64,000 nt of DNA from CAZMSQ01 sp964569025 (GTDB lineage Bacteria; Bacteroidota; Bacteroidia; Chitinophagales; Saprospiraceae), in NCBI GenBank assembly GCA_964569025.1, contig CAZMSQ010000007.1, forward strand, positions 32,940-96,939. Reading direction: 5' to 3'. Of the stretch, positions 43,767 through 53,364 are shown one piece after another (position 1 is the stretch's first letter; every line of letters begins with the position of its first letter). Under the pieces are notes generated by a model that was not told the origin of the DNA, ran no database searches, and saw nothing but the letters and a program-made list of their open reading frames with translations. A program made the position numbers and the translations under genes.

Positions 43767-44954
43767 ATGATATATCTGGATTACAATGCGACCACTCCCA
43801 CAGATCCGTTGGTTGTCGAGGCCATGTTGCCTTGGTTTTACGAGCATCCCGGAAACCCTTCAAGTCGGGCTCACCGTTTCGGGTGGGAAGCTCAAGAGGC
43901 CATCGATCAGGCACAGTACCAGATTGCAGGACTCATTGGTGCAGATCCCCGCGAAATTATCTTCACCTCCGGGGCGACTGAGTCAGATAACCTCGGCCTT
44001 CTGGGAGTCTTCAAAAAGTACAGGCACAAGGGGCAGCATTTCATCACCCTCGGCACGGAGCATCAGGCCGTACGAGACGCCTGTAGCGAAATTGAACGCC
44101 GGGGAGGTCAGGTGACCGTTCTTCCTGTCGGGCAGGACGGATTGGTGAATCCGGAAACCATCGACCGGGCTATTCGAGATGACACGGTGCTGGTCAGTGT
44201 CATGTGGGCAAATAATGAAACTGGGGTCATTCAGCCAATGGCAGAAATCGGGGAAGTATGCAAAAGGCGAGGTGTTCTGTTTTTATCCGATGGTGCCCAG
44301 GCAGTTGGGAAAATACCAGTGAATGTGAAAGATGCCGGTGTTCACCTAATGGCGCTTTCTGCACATAAAATGTATGGCCCGAAAGGAGTTGGTGCGCTGT
44401 ATGTGAGCAGTCGGAGCCCCCGGGTTGGAATTGCGCCCCAAATGTTTGGCGGCGGTCAGCAAGGCGGGATAAGGCCTGGTACGCTGAATGTGCCGGGCAT
44501 TGTCGGATTCGGCAAAGCTGCAGAAATTGCTTTGGACTCCATGCATCAGGAAATGGAACGACTTTCGGGGTTTCGTGATGCCCTCGAACAGGCGCTGACT
44601 GTTTCGCTTCCCGCTGTATTTGTGAATGGCTCTCGTTCCAATCGGCTCCCCCATGTTTCAAACCTCTCTTTCACCGGCCTCGAAGGTGATGCCATTCTCA
44701 TGGCTTGTGCCCGTGAGCTCGCGCTCTCTACCGGCTCCGCCTGTTCCTCTGCCACTCCAGATCCTTCCCACGTACTCACTGCCATGGGACTTGGCCGGCA
44801 CCGCTCAAAAGCGGCACTTCGATTCAGCGCTGGGCGGTTTACAACCGAAACTGAAATAAGCCGGTCCATTGAGCTGATCACAACCACCGTTAAAAGTCTG
44901 CGAGCCACCAGTCCCCTCTGGGACCTCTATCAGGATGGTGTCGAATTACCCTGA
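43767..44954 (+). CDS. Cysteine desulfurase (IscS/NifS family)
   Basis: A 395-residue PLP enzyme that takes sulfur from cysteine for Fe-S clusters and other sulfur-carrying cofactors. It begins IYLDYNATTPTDPLV and has the PLP lysine in SAHKMYGPKG (Lys201) and the active-site cysteine in STGSACSS (Cys326) within a loop typical of IscS/NifS. Full length. An IscA-type gene follows about 110 bases downstream, so the pair may serve Fe-S assembly; iscU is not here. Confidence 0.93.
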   Translation: MIYLDYNATTPTDPLVVEAMLPWFYEHPGNPSSRAHRFGWEAQEAIDQAQYQIAGLIGADPREIIFTSGATESDNLGLLGVFKKYRHKGQHFITLGTEHQAVRDACSEIERRGGQVTVLPVGQDGLVNPETIDRAIRDDTVLVSVMWANNETGVIQPMAEIGEVCKRRGVLFLSDGAQAVGKIPVNVKDAGVHLMALSAHKMYGPKGVGALYVSSRSPRVGIAPQMFGGGQQGGIRPGTLNVPGIVGFGKAAEIALDSMHQEMERLSGFRDALEQALTVSLPAVFVNGSRSNRLPHVSNLSFTGLEGDAILMACARELALSTGSACSSATPDPSHVLTAMGLGRHRSKAALRFSAGRFTTETEISRSIELITTTVKSLRATSPLWDLYQDGVELP

Positions 44955-45065
44955 AAGATCTTGAGGGAAACCTTTTTTCCCATTATATTTGTTTGAGTCA
45001 TGATTGGAGAATGATCTGAATTTTTCTGCCAGTCGCTCCACCTGAACCTTCAAACTTTTCGTGCA

Positions 45066-45392
45066 ATGATCAGTGTCGCAGAAAGTGCAAAAACGAGAAT
45101 TGAGCGCATACGTGAAGACCAGAATATGTCAGAAGAGCATTTTCTGAGGGTCTCTGTCGTGAGCGGAGGGTGCTCAGGCTTATCCTACAAAATAGAATTC
45201 GATGACCAGCCGAAGCCAGACGATCAAATTTTTGAAGATAAGGGGATAAAAATTGTGACTGATTTGAGATCCTTTCTTTATCTCTGTAACTCAACGCTCG
45301 AGTTTTCCGGAGGCCTAAACGGGCAAGGGTTTTACTTTCATAATCCAAATGCAAGTCGAACTTGCAGTTGTGGAGAGAGTTTTGCTGTCTGA
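45066..45392 (+). CDS. IscA/SufA/ErpA-type Fe-S carrier
   Basis: A 108-residue A-type carrier with the three conserved cysteines: SGGCSGLSY and the C-terminal CSCGESF. It opens ISVAESAKTRIERIREDQN. Such proteins receive and pass on [2Fe-2S] or [4Fe-4S] clusters. It lies downstream of a cysteine desulfurase gene and upstream of carB. Which A-type subclass it belongs to cannot be told by eye. Confidence 0.92.
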   Translation: MISVAESAKTRIERIREDQNMSEEHFLRVSVVSGGCSGLSYKIEFDDQPKPDDQIFEDKGIKIVTDLRSFLYLCNSTLEFSGGLNGQGFYFHNPNASRTCSCGESFAV

Positions 45393-45458
45393 TTCTTTTT
45401 CGGACGAATTATTTTGAATATCAAGAGGTGGTGTTCCGAGAATCCCTGAGCATTATTG

Positions 45459-45466
45459 TATCTTTG
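45459..45466 (+). promoter_or_regulatory. -7 box upstream of carB
   Basis: TATCTTTG followed by GCGC, a perfect Bacteroidota -7 consensus, ends 20 bases before the carB ATG. A TTC rather than TTG lies about 22 bases upstream. Confidence 0.65.
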
Positions 45467-45486
45467 CGCGCAAACTCCGCCCACCC

Positions 45487-48303
45487 ATGCCCAAGGATAA
45501 TTCCATTAAGTCCGTACTGATTATCGGAAGCGGCCCTATTGTTATTGGACAGGCCTGCGAATTTGATTACTCCGGATCCCAAGCTTCACGATCGCTGCGC
45601 GAGGAAGGAATTGAGGTCACCCTCATTAATTCCAATCCAGCCACCATCATGACTGACCCTCTTACTGCAGACCATATCTATCTGCTGCCGCTTACGGTAG
45701 AGAGTCTGGAGCACATTCTCAACGAACAACAAATTGATGCTGTCCTGCCGACTATGGGAGGACAAACAGCATTGAATCTTGCCATTGAAGCCGGTGAGCA
45801 GGGACTGTGGGAACGATACAATGTACGGCTGATTGGCGTTGATCTCGAGGCCATTGAACTGGCTGAAAACAGGGAGGCATTCAGAAAGCATATGATTGAT
45901 ATCGGGCTGGCCGTTGCACCGTCCTTCATTGCCAACTCGTTTCTCGAAGGCATGGAGGCGGCACAGAAAATTGGCTTCCCGCTGGTTATCAGACCTTCCT
46001 ACACGCTTGGCGGTACGGGAGGAAGCTTTGTGCATGAAGCTGACCAGTTTGAGGCCGCTTTGAGGAGAGGCCTCCAGATGTCACCAACTCATGAGGTGCT
46101 GGTTGAAAAAGCCGTTCTGGGTTGGAAAGAATTTGAATTGGAGTTGCTCCGCGATGCTGCGGATAATGTGGTCATCATTTGTACGGTCGAGAATCTCGAC
46201 CCGATGGGAATTCATACAGGAGACAGCATTACCATCGCACCGGCCATGACCCTCAGTGATCGCACCTATCAGGAAATGCGTGATCAGGCCATAAAGGCAA
46301 TGCGCTCCCTTGGGAATTTCGCGGGTGGCTGCAATATCCAGTTTTCCGTCAACCCGGAAACAGAAGAGCTCATTGTCATTGAAATCAATCCACGCGTCTC
46401 CCGATCATCAGCTCTGGCCAGTAAGGCCACCGGATACCCTATCGCGAAGATTGCTGCAAAGCTGGCCATCGGCTACCGGCTGGATGAGCTCAACAACCAG
46501 ATTACCGGTAATACATCTGCTTATTTTGAGCCTACCCTGGACTATGTCATCGTCAAAATGCCAAGGTGGAATTTCTCAAAGTTCCCGGGAGCAGACCACA
46601 CGCTCGGCCTGCAGATGAAGTCTGTCGGAGAGGTGATGGCCATCGGGCGCACTTTCCAGGAGGCGCTGCAGAAAGCCTGCCAGAGTCAGGAAAATAACCG
46701 GATGGGACTCGGGGCAGACCGGAAAGAGTGGATTCGGACCTCTGATATTCTCGAGCGTCTTCAAACTGCCAGCGATGATCGGATTTATCGCGTCAAGGAT
46801 GCCCTCAGATTGGGTGTGCCGGAAAAGACGGTCTTCAAACTTACGCACATAGACCCCTGGTTTCTCGACCAGATCAAGTCGTTGGTAAAAATGGAGGACC
46901 GTTTGTCGAGATACAATGTGCCGGAAGACATCCCGGAAGCGTTTCTGCGAGAGTTGAAAATGGCTGGATATTCCGATGGGCAGATTGCCTGGATTATGCG
47001 TGTACGGGAGGAGGAGGTGAGCCGCTACCGCAAAAGACTTGGTATCAGAAGGGTATTCAAAACCGTTGACTCCTGCGCTGCTGAATTTGATGCCCGTACC
47101 CCCTATTTCTATTCCACCTTCGAAACTGAAAACGAAAGCATCCCATCAGATAAGAAAAAAGTTGTGGTTCTCGGCTCCGGGCCCAACCGCATCGGGCAGG
47201 GAATTGAGTTCGATTACTGCTGCGTGCATGGCCTCCATGCAATTAAAGAGGCAGGGTATGAGGCAATCATGATCAACTGCAACCCCGAAACGGTATCGAC
47301 TGATTTCGACATTGCCGACAAACTCTACTTTGAGCCTGTTTTCTGGGAACATATCGAGGAGATCCTCGATTTGGAAAAGCCGGATGGCGTGGTTGTTCAG
47401 CTCGGAGGTCAGACAGCCCTCAAACTGGCGAAGGAGTTTTACAACAGAGGAATTCACATCTTCGGTACGACCTATGAATTTATGGACCTTGCTGAAGACA
47501 GGGGCAGGTTTTCGGATTTGTTGAAGGATCTGGATATTCCCTACCCACGGTACGGCGTAGCTGATGATGCCGACCAGGCCCTGTCTATCGCCAACAAGGT
47601 GACCTATCCGGTACTTGTTCGGCCTTCGTATGTGCTTGGCGGGCAGAGCATGCGTATTGTTATCAATGACCAGGAGCTTGAGCGGCATGTGCTGAGTATT
47701 TTCAAACACCTCCCGGACAACCGCGTACTGATTGACCAGTTTCTCGACAGAGCCAAAGAGGCTGAGATTGATGCAATTTGTGATGGGGAGGATGTCCACA
47801 TCATGGGAATCATGGAGCACATCGAACCCGCAGGGATTCATTCAGGCGACAGCTCAGCCGTGCTTCCTACCTATAGCCTTTCCGAGCAAGTACTGGAGAC
47901 CATGCAACACTACACCCGCAAGCTGTGCCTCGCCCTGAAGGTCAGAGGCTTGATTAATATTCAGTTTGCGATTAAGGACGAAAAAGTTTTCGTTATCGAG
48001 GCCAACCCAAGGGCTTCGCGCACTACTCCATTTATCGCCAAAGCATATGGGGTGCCCTATCTCAATATTGCGACCAAGGTCATGTTGGGGACTCACAAGC
48101 TCAAGGATTTCGACATTCGAAAGCACCTCGACGGCTACGCTATCAAAGTGCCGGTCTTCTCTTTTGAGAAATTTCCGAACGTGGATAAAAACCTTGGTCC
48201 TGAGATGAAATCGACCGGCGAGGCCATCCGCTTTATCAAAGATTTGAAAGACCCGTTTTTCCGCGATCTGGATCTCAATCGTTCAATGTATCTGACGCGG
48301 TAG
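45487..48303 (+). CDS. carB: Carbamoyl-phosphate synthase large subunit
   Basis: A 938-residue CarB making carbamoyl phosphate for arginine and pyrimidines. Two ATP-grasp halves are each introduced by a conserved loop (LIIGSGPIVIGQACEFDYSG and VLGSGPNRIGQGIEFDYCC), with the oligomerisation region between. It stops soon after the second synthetase domain (GPEMKSTGEAIRFIKDL ... SMYLTR). The C-terminal MGS-like allosteric domain of the roughly 1070-residue enterobacterial enzyme is therefore absent. No carA in the window. The 3' end overlaps the SET gene by 29 bases. Confidence 0.96.
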   Translation: MPKDNSIKSVLIIGSGPIVIGQACEFDYSGSQASRSLREEGIEVTLINSNPATIMTDPLTADHIYLLPLTVESLEHILNEQQIDAVLPTMGGQTALNLAIEAGEQGLWERYNVRLIGVDLEAIELAENREAFRKHMIDIGLAVAPSFIANSFLEGMEAAQKIGFPLVIRPSYTLGGTGGSFVHEADQFEAALRRGLQMSPTHEVLVEKAVLGWKEFELELLRDAADNVVIICTVENLDPMGIHTGDSITIAPAMTLSDRTYQEMRDQAIKAMRSLGNFAGGCNIQFSVNPETEELIVIEINPRVSRSSALASKATGYPIAKIAAKLAIGYRLDELNNQITGNTSAYFEPTLDYVIVKMPRWNFSKFPGADHTLGLQMKSVGEVMAIGRTFQEALQKACQSQENNRMGLGADRKEWIRTSDILERLQTASDDRIYRVKDALRLGVPEKTVFKLTHIDPWFLDQIKSLVKMEDRLSRYNVPEDIPEAFLRELKMAGYSDGQIAWIMRVREEEVSRYRKRLGIRRVFKTVDSCAAEFDARTPYFYSTFETENESIPSDKKKVVVLGSGPNRIGQGIEFDYCCVHGLHAIKEAGYEAIMINCNPETVSTDFDIADKLYFEPVFWEHIEEILDLEKPDGVVVQLGGQTALKLAKEFYNRGIHIFGTTYEFMDLAEDRGRFSDLLKDLDIPYPRYGVADDADQALSIANKVTYPVLVRPSYVLGGQSMRIVINDQELERHVLSIFKHLPDNRVLIDQFLDRAKEAEIDAICDGEDVHIMGIMEHIEPAGIHSGDSSAVLPTYSLSEQVLETMQHYTRKLCLALKVRGLINIQFAIKDEKVFVIEANPRASRTTPFIAKAYGVPYLNIATKVMLGTHKLKDFDIRKHLDGYAIKVPVFSFEKFPNVDKNLGPEMKSTGEAIRFIKDLKDPFFRDLDLNRSMYLTR

Positions 48304-48697
48304 TTGAACTTTGAGCATTTACAGAAAACCAGACAGCCTCCTGCTGGAGGCCCTCGTGGTAATTCAGTGTGATTTCCTCTCCTTCCTGAATATCCCGGAT
48401 GGATGTGATGAGCATGGTTTCATCCTGATAGTCAAATGAAAAGGTAGCATTTGGATGTGGAGAATGGTTATATAGGGACCCATATCCAAGTGCAATGGCC
48501 GGCTGGTCTTGGCCCTCACCCCAGAGAAAATAATAATCATGCAACTCTGAATGGTGTATCCGTTCGAGCTGGGAGGTAGACAGTACAAGCATCGGACAGA
48601 TTTCGATGACCGAGCCCGCGCCGATGGCTCCCGCCGTCATGACTCCCCGCCGATGCAGGGAGCTGGGTCCGAAATAAATCAGCGGGTGCCTTTGCAT
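48275..48697 (-). CDS. Small SET-domain protein
   Basis: A 140-residue bacterial SET-domain protein. Motifs visible are the N-terminal GRG-like RRGVMTAGAIGAGSVIEICP, the LGYGSLYNHSPHPNATFSFD core (NHS) and the EGEEITLNYHEG end (ELxxxY-like), which form the S-adenosylmethionine and lysine pocket in SET methyltransferases. The start at 48697 avoids the overlap with proS that an ATG at 48733 would cause. Protein target unknown. Convergent with carB. Confidence 0.86.
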   Translation of the reverse strand: MQRHPLIYFGPSSLHRRGVMTAGAIGAGSVIEICPMLVLSTSQLERIHHSELHDYYFLWGEGQDQPAIALGYGSLYNHSPHPNATFSFDYQDETMLITSIRDIQEGEEITLNYHEGLQQEAVWFSVNAQSSTTASDTLND

Positions 48698-48716
48698 GAT
48701 TTTTAGGTGATTGGCG

Positions 48717-50183
48717 TCAATACGCTTTGGCAAATAACACCCTTTGGGAAGACGGCTTGCCGGTGAGGATGCAAGCGCCTTGCTCCTCCGGCGCGTCCAT
48801 CGGGATGCACCGTATGGTGGCTTTCGTCAGTTCTTTTATTTTGAGTTCAGTTTCAGTGGTCCCGTCCCAATGCGCTGATAAAAAGCCGCCTTTGCTGTCG
48901 AGCAGCAATTTGAAGGTCTCAAAGTCATCGACTGGTGTGATGTGTTCGTCGCGGTAGGTTCGTGCTTTTTGATACAGATTTTGCTGGATGTCTTCCAGCA
49001 GGTCTGCCACGAAACGCTCGATTCCTTCGATGCCTTGGGATGATTTCTCTCCGGTGTCTCGCCTGGCTACCTCCACTTGCTGTTTCTCAAGGTCGCGCTT
49101 GCCAATTCCCAATCTGACAGGAACTCCTTTCATTTCGTGTTCGGCAAACTTAAAACCGGGGCGTTTTCTGTCATCACGGTCATACTGAACCGAGATTCCT
49201 TTGCTGCGCAGCGCTGTCATGATGCGCTGAGCTGCCTCATCAATTTCCGGCCCTGGCTTGGGGATGGGCACGATCACCACTTGGATGGGTGCGATGCGAG
49301 GTGGCACGATGAGGCCGTTATCATCGGAGTGAGTCATAATCAGGGCTCCCATCAGGCGGGTCGACACGCCCCATGAAGTGGCCCAGACATATTCCTGAGT
49401 TTGCTTTTCGTTCAGGAAGGTTACGTCAAATGCCTTTGCAAAATTCTGACCCAGAAAATGTGATGTCCCTGCTTGCAAGGCCTTGCCGTCTTGCATCAAA
49501 GCCTCGATACAATATGTGTCTTCAGCTCCAGCAAACCGCTCATTGACAGTTTTCAGCCCTTTGATGACTGGCATGGCCATGTATTCTTCAGCAAATTGGG
49601 CATATATATCAAGGATTTTCAGCGTTTCTTCAACTGCCTCTTGTTTGGTGGCGTGAGCTGTATGGCCCTCCTGCCAGAGAAATTCGGCAGTGCGCAGAAA
49701 CAGGCGTGTCCGCATTTCCCACCGTACCACATTGGCCCACTGGTTGATGAGCAGTGGCAAATCCCGATAGGAACTGATCCAATCCTTGTATGTGTGCCAG
49801 ATAATCGTCTCTGATGTGGGTCGTACAATCAATTCTTCCTCAAGTCGGGCTTCTGGATCTACAATCACCCCTGAGCCATTAGGGTCATTCATCAGTCTGT
49901 GGTGTGTCACCACAGCACATTCCTTGGCAAACCCCTCAACGTGCTCTGCTTCGCGGCTCAGAAAACTTTTGGGGATGAACAGCGGAAAGTATGCATTGAC
50001 ATGGCCTGTTTCCTTAAACATCCGGTCGAGCTGGTCACGCATGTGCTCCCAAATGCCAAAGCCGTTTGGCTTGATAACCATGCAACCACGAACGGCTGAA
50101 TGGTCGGCAAGGCCTGCCTTGCGGACAATATCATTGTACCATTGGGAGTAATCTTCAGCCCGGCTGGTGATTTCTTTGGACAT
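48717..50183 (-). CDS. proS: Prolyl-tRNA synthetase, archaeal/eukaryote-like type
   Basis: A 488-residue class II synthetase that charges tRNA-Pro. It starts TSRAEDYSQWYNDIVRKAGLAD and has the motif 2 region RWEMRTRLFLRTAEFLWQEGHTAH and a C-terminal zinc-domain-like extension. It lacks the editing insertion of the bacterial (E. coli) form, so it is the type-3 prokaryotic form common in Bacteroidota. Complete. A TAATTTTG -7-like box lies on the minus strand at 50256-50263, about 73 bases upstream. Confidence 0.96.
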   Translation of the reverse strand: MSKEITSRAEDYSQWYNDIVRKAGLADHSAVRGCMVIKPNGFGIWEHMRDQLDRMFKETGHVNAYFPLFIPKSFLSREAEHVEGFAKECAVVTHHRLMNDPNGSGVIVDPEARLEEELIVRPTSETIIWHTYKDWISSYRDLPLLINQWANVVRWEMRTRLFLRTAEFLWQEGHTAHATKQEAVEETLKILDIYAQFAEEYMAMPVIKGLKTVNERFAGAEDTYCIEALMQDGKALQAGTSHFLGQNFAKAFDVTFLNEKQTQEYVWATSWGVSTRLMGALIMTHSDDNGLIVPPRIAPIQVVIVPIPKPGPEIDEAAQRIMTALRSKGISVQYDRDDRKRPGFKFAEHEMKGVPVRLGIGKRDLEKQQVEVARRDTGEKSSQGIEGIERFVADLLEDIQQNLYQKARTYRDEHITPVDDFETFKLLLDSKGGFLSAHWDGTTETELKIKELTKATIRCIPMDAPEEQGACILTGKPSSQRVLFAKAY

Positions 50184-50324
50184 GAGCGCTTGAGTTTTGT
50201 ACTTTAGTGGAAGAAACGGGTTGACCTTAATACATCCTTAACAGAATCGAAGGCACAAAATTACGGAATTTCGTGTTTGAAAAGACGGATGCCATATTCA
50301 GGACTTGCCCATAATACTTACGAG

Positions 50325-51701
50325 ATGATGAACTACCAGTCGATTTTCCGTTCTTTTTGGATGCTTTTTGCCATTCTCATACCTTCCATTCTTCCGGCAC
50401 AGTACGATGATATCTACTATAACCCCGACGACGATGCTGATTACTTCAGCTGGCATAACGGGGGGACCCGTCATGACCCAGACCAGTATTATGAAGAATC
50501 ATGGCGTGACAATTCCGGACAGATTTCGGATAGAGGGATTGATGATGCTGGAGATTTCCGAACATTTAACGACCGGGATTATACTTACTTTGACGATTAC
50601 GCCTACCACTACTCATCGCGGATTCGGCGTTTTCACAGACCGGTATACGGGGCTGGTTTCTTCGATCCTTTCTATACCAACATGGGGTTTTATGATCCTT
50701 TTCTCATGAACCCATTCGGACCAAACCTGAGCATTTATGTCGGGTTTAATCAATTTGGAGGAGGCATGTTTTCTCCATGGAATCGCATGAACAGATGGAA
50801 CCGCTGGAATTCATGGAACCAGTGGGATCCGTTTTTTGGCGGAGGGTGGAATGCGATGAATCCGTGGGGATGGAATACTATGGGTGGTGGTTTTGGAAAT
50901 ACCTTTTTCGTAAATAATTATTTTGGCAACCCCTGGTTTGGCAACCCGTATTTCTCCAATGCCATGTGTCCGCCAACGCATTGGGTCAATACAGGCGGGT
51001 TTAGCGGGGATGTCGATACGCGTGAGGTGTATTATGGCCCGAGGAGTTCCAGAACGGGAGTGGCACCGCATTCAGGGGTCGTCTCACGAAGTGGAGATGG
51101 GAATACCCGGGATGACCTCAGGGAAGCTCGTCTGAGAGAAGGGCGCAGCGCCTCACAGTCGGAGTCAGGGGGAGATGAGCCGGGCAGGACACTGAATTGG
51201 GGTGATGAAAGGCCTGAGTCACGTCGTGCTGACCGGATTGCCGATGAAACCGGTCGTTCATCCGGGTCTATCCGCATGAGCGAGGTGCCTCGTACTGGAA
51301 ATAATGTCCGTCAACAGCCGGCGACCCGGCAGAACCCCGGAACAACGACCCGTCCTGATTCTCGCTATACACGCCCGTCAACAAGGCAGTCTTCTGCTAC
51401 TGAGCCCCGCGCTACAGAAAGACCAACACGTAGCAGGTCTGTTGAGCGTCCGGCGCGCCGGTCTCAGCCTTCATGGGAAAGTCCCACTCGATCTGGGAGT
51501 CGCTCTTCGGGCTCTTCGGGCAGCTATCAACGGTCCCAATCACCGAGTCGGTCATCAGGAGCAACTCCCAGCCGCTCGTCCGGGTCATCACGGTCTTCCG
51601 GTGCTTCTTCGACCGGTAAGTCCTCAGGTGGGTCGTCTTCAGTTCCTTCATCAGGAGGAAGCCGGAGTTCTTCGCCGAGGAGAGGTGGAGGTGGTGAATA
51701 A
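50325..51701 (+). CDS. Exported low-complexity Trp/Asn/Gly and Ser/Arg-rich protein
   Basis: A protein of about 458 residues with a signal peptide (FWMLFAILIPSILPAQ). The first 230 mature residues are rich in aromatic residues, Asn and Gly (repeats like NRMNRWNRWNSWNQW and GNPWFGNPYF). From about 270 on it is a basic Arg/Ser/Thr/Gly tail (SGSRSSGSSGSYQRSQSPSR). There is no sorting domain. Similar exported low-complexity proteins occur between proS and an OmpP1/FadL gene in other Bacteroidota, which is the order here (recalled, not checked). Likely envelope or matrix associated; function unknown. ATG 50325 chosen over 50277 to expose the signal peptide. Confidence 0.78.
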   Translation: MMNYQSIFRSFWMLFAILIPSILPAQYDDIYYNPDDDADYFSWHNGGTRHDPDQYYEESWRDNSGQISDRGIDDAGDFRTFNDRDYTYFDDYAYHYSSRIRRFHRPVYGAGFFDPFYTNMGFYDPFLMNPFGPNLSIYVGFNQFGGGMFSPWNRMNRWNRWNSWNQWDPFFGGGWNAMNPWGWNTMGGGFGNTFFVNNYFGNPWFGNPYFSNAMCPPTHWVNTGGFSGDVDTREVYYGPRSSRTGVAPHSGVVSRSGDGNTRDDLREARLREGRSASQSESGGDEPGRTLNWGDERPESRRADRIADETGRSSGSIRMSEVPRTGNNVRQQPATRQNPGTTTRPDSRYTRPSTRQSSATEPRATERPTRSRSVERPARRSQPSWESPTRSGSRSSGSSGSYQRSQSPSRSSGATPSRSSGSSRSSGASSTGKSSGGSSSVPSSGGSRSSSPRRGGGGE

Positions 51702-51769
51702 ACCGGTGGTGTTTTTCTCCTCGCTTTTCGATTCACGCACCCGCATCCCACTGATAAAATATAATCGCC

Positions 51770-53251
51770 ATGAAGATTCGCTTTTTCATAGCTCTGATGC
51801 TCCTATGTGTAGCTGCAAGCTTGCAGGCACAATCTGTTCGTGATGCTCTGAGATACAGCAAAACTTCACCCGGATTCACAGCGCGCTCATTGGGAGTGGG
51901 GGGGAGTCTTGGATCCTTGGGGGCTGATCTCTCTGTATTGACTACCAATCCGGCTGGTCTTGCATGGTACAGGAGTTCAGAAATTTCAATCACGCCCGGC
52001 GTTGCTGGCCTCTCTGCGAAGTCACGCTTGACAACAGGACTTGCAAACCCTGAGGAGTCAGAGTCTGTAACCAGTTTCATTCTTGGGAATGCAGGCCTGG
52101 TGATACACTCCCGACCGAAACAACCCAGCAAGTGGAGGACTTTTAATTTTGCTGCTTCTCTCAGCCGAACAGCCTCATTCAGGCGTGAACTCTACTACAC
52201 AGGTGAGTCGCCCGGGTCAATGACTGACCGGTTTGTGGAGCTGGCCAATGGCTATCTGCCTGAGGAATTAGAGCAAATCGATCCTTTTGAGGCCTATCCG
52301 GCCTGGCAGGTTTTTGCGATTGATAATCCAGACCCTGATGCACCACGCACCTATGTCAATGATTTTGCCGCTCAACCCTCAGTTATGCGGAGCCAAAGCC
52401 TGGTGGAGCGGGGATCAATCATGGAGTTGGCTTTGTCATTTGCCACCAATTATGACGAGAAGCTCATGCTCGGAGCAACCATTGGTTTCCCGCTGTTGAA
52501 TTATGAGTATCGGTCTGCCTACAACGAAACTGATATAGATTCTATTGATGTATTCGAGGCACTTGATTTCAATGAGCAACTTGATACGAGGGGCATCGGA
52601 GTCAATCTGCGACTGGGTTTTATTTACCGGGCCTCCCAGCTTGTCAGGGTCGGTCTTGCATTTCATACACCCTCGTGGATCAGCATGGATGATACATGGT
52701 CGACCACGATTGCCTTTTTGAATGATGTGAACTTTGAACGATTGGAGGCTGAGTCTCCCATCGGAGAGTTCAGCTATAATCTCGCTACACCTTGGAGAGT
52801 CATCGGGAGCGCCGGAATGGTGTTTGGAGCATCTGGATTTCTCACAGCAGAGGTTGAATACCTTGACTATGGCTCAGCTAATTTCAATTTTACCAAGAAT
52901 GACCCCTCCTTTCAAGGTGAAGAGTCATCTGTGAACCGCCAGATTGATGATCAGCTTGGATCTGCCATTGCAGTCCGGGTAGGCGGTGAAATGGCATGGG
53001 AAGTATTTCGGTTTCGCGCTGGTCTGGGTCTGCAGCAATCGCCTTTCCAGGATGATCGTTCCCTCAATGAGTCTATTCACTTTGGTTTGGGAATTCGCGA
53101 AAACGGATTTTTTCTGGATTTAGGCTACCGGTACTTCAACATGAAGGAGGGCTATGTTCCATACACCCTTGTCAGTCCCTCCCGCCAGCAGCAGGTCGAT
53201 CTGACCACAAACCGGTCAGATTTTTTGCTGACCCTCGGTTTCCGCTTTTGA
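51770..53251 (+). CDS. OmpP1/FadL/TodX-family outer-membrane channel
   Basis: A 493-residue outer-membrane beta-barrel of the FadL family, which transports hydrophobic compounds. It has a signal peptide ending ASLQAQ and the family N-terminus (ARSLGVGGSLGSLGADLSVLTTNPAGLAWYRSSEISITP), where the NPAGLA motif belongs to the hatch. Alternating strands fill the rest and it ends in aromatic LTLGFRF, the outer-membrane C-terminal signature. It lies downstream of the low-complexity gene and upstream of the tyrosine-degradation genes. Confidence 0.92.
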   Translation: MKIRFFIALMLLCVAASLQAQSVRDALRYSKTSPGFTARSLGVGGSLGSLGADLSVLTTNPAGLAWYRSSEISITPGVAGLSAKSRLTTGLANPEESESVTSFILGNAGLVIHSRPKQPSKWRTFNFAASLSRTASFRRELYYTGESPGSMTDRFVELANGYLPEELEQIDPFEAYPAWQVFAIDNPDPDAPRTYVNDFAAQPSVMRSQSLVERGSIMELALSFATNYDEKLMLGATIGFPLLNYEYRSAYNETDIDSIDVFEALDFNEQLDTRGIGVNLRLGFIYRASQLVRVGLAFHTPSWISMDDTWSTTIAFLNDVNFERLEAESPIGEFSYNLATPWRVIGSAGMVFGASGFLTAEVEYLDYGSANFNFTKNDPSFQGEESSVNRQIDDQLGSAIAVRVGGEMAWEVFRFRAGLGLQQSPFQDDRSLNESIHFGLGIRENGFFLDLGYRYFNMKEGYVPYTLVSPSRQQQVDLTTNRSDFLLTLGFRF

Positions 53252-53334
53252 TTCCTCCTGGCATAAACTCTTTCTCCCAACCATACTGATTTTTGGCAAC
53301 GAGCTTTGCGAATAGGGAATGCTTCATTATCTTG

Positions 53335-53359
53335 CAAATAATTCGCATAACAAATAATT
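53335..53359 (+). promoter_or_regulatory. Direct repeat upstream of marR-hmgA-hpd
   Basis: CAAATAATT occurs twice (53335-53343 and 53351-53359), 16 bases apart, ending five bases before the marR ATG. Positioned on one face of the helix only approximately, it could be an operator for the MarR protein or part of the promoter. Confidence 0.4.
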
Positions 53360-53364
53360 GAGGG

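Noticed and set aside
45487..48303. carB truncated by fusion or deletion at the SET gene.
   Set aside because: The protein ends cleanly after the second synthetase domain, as I recall for other Bacteroidota CarB proteins, rather than within a fold.
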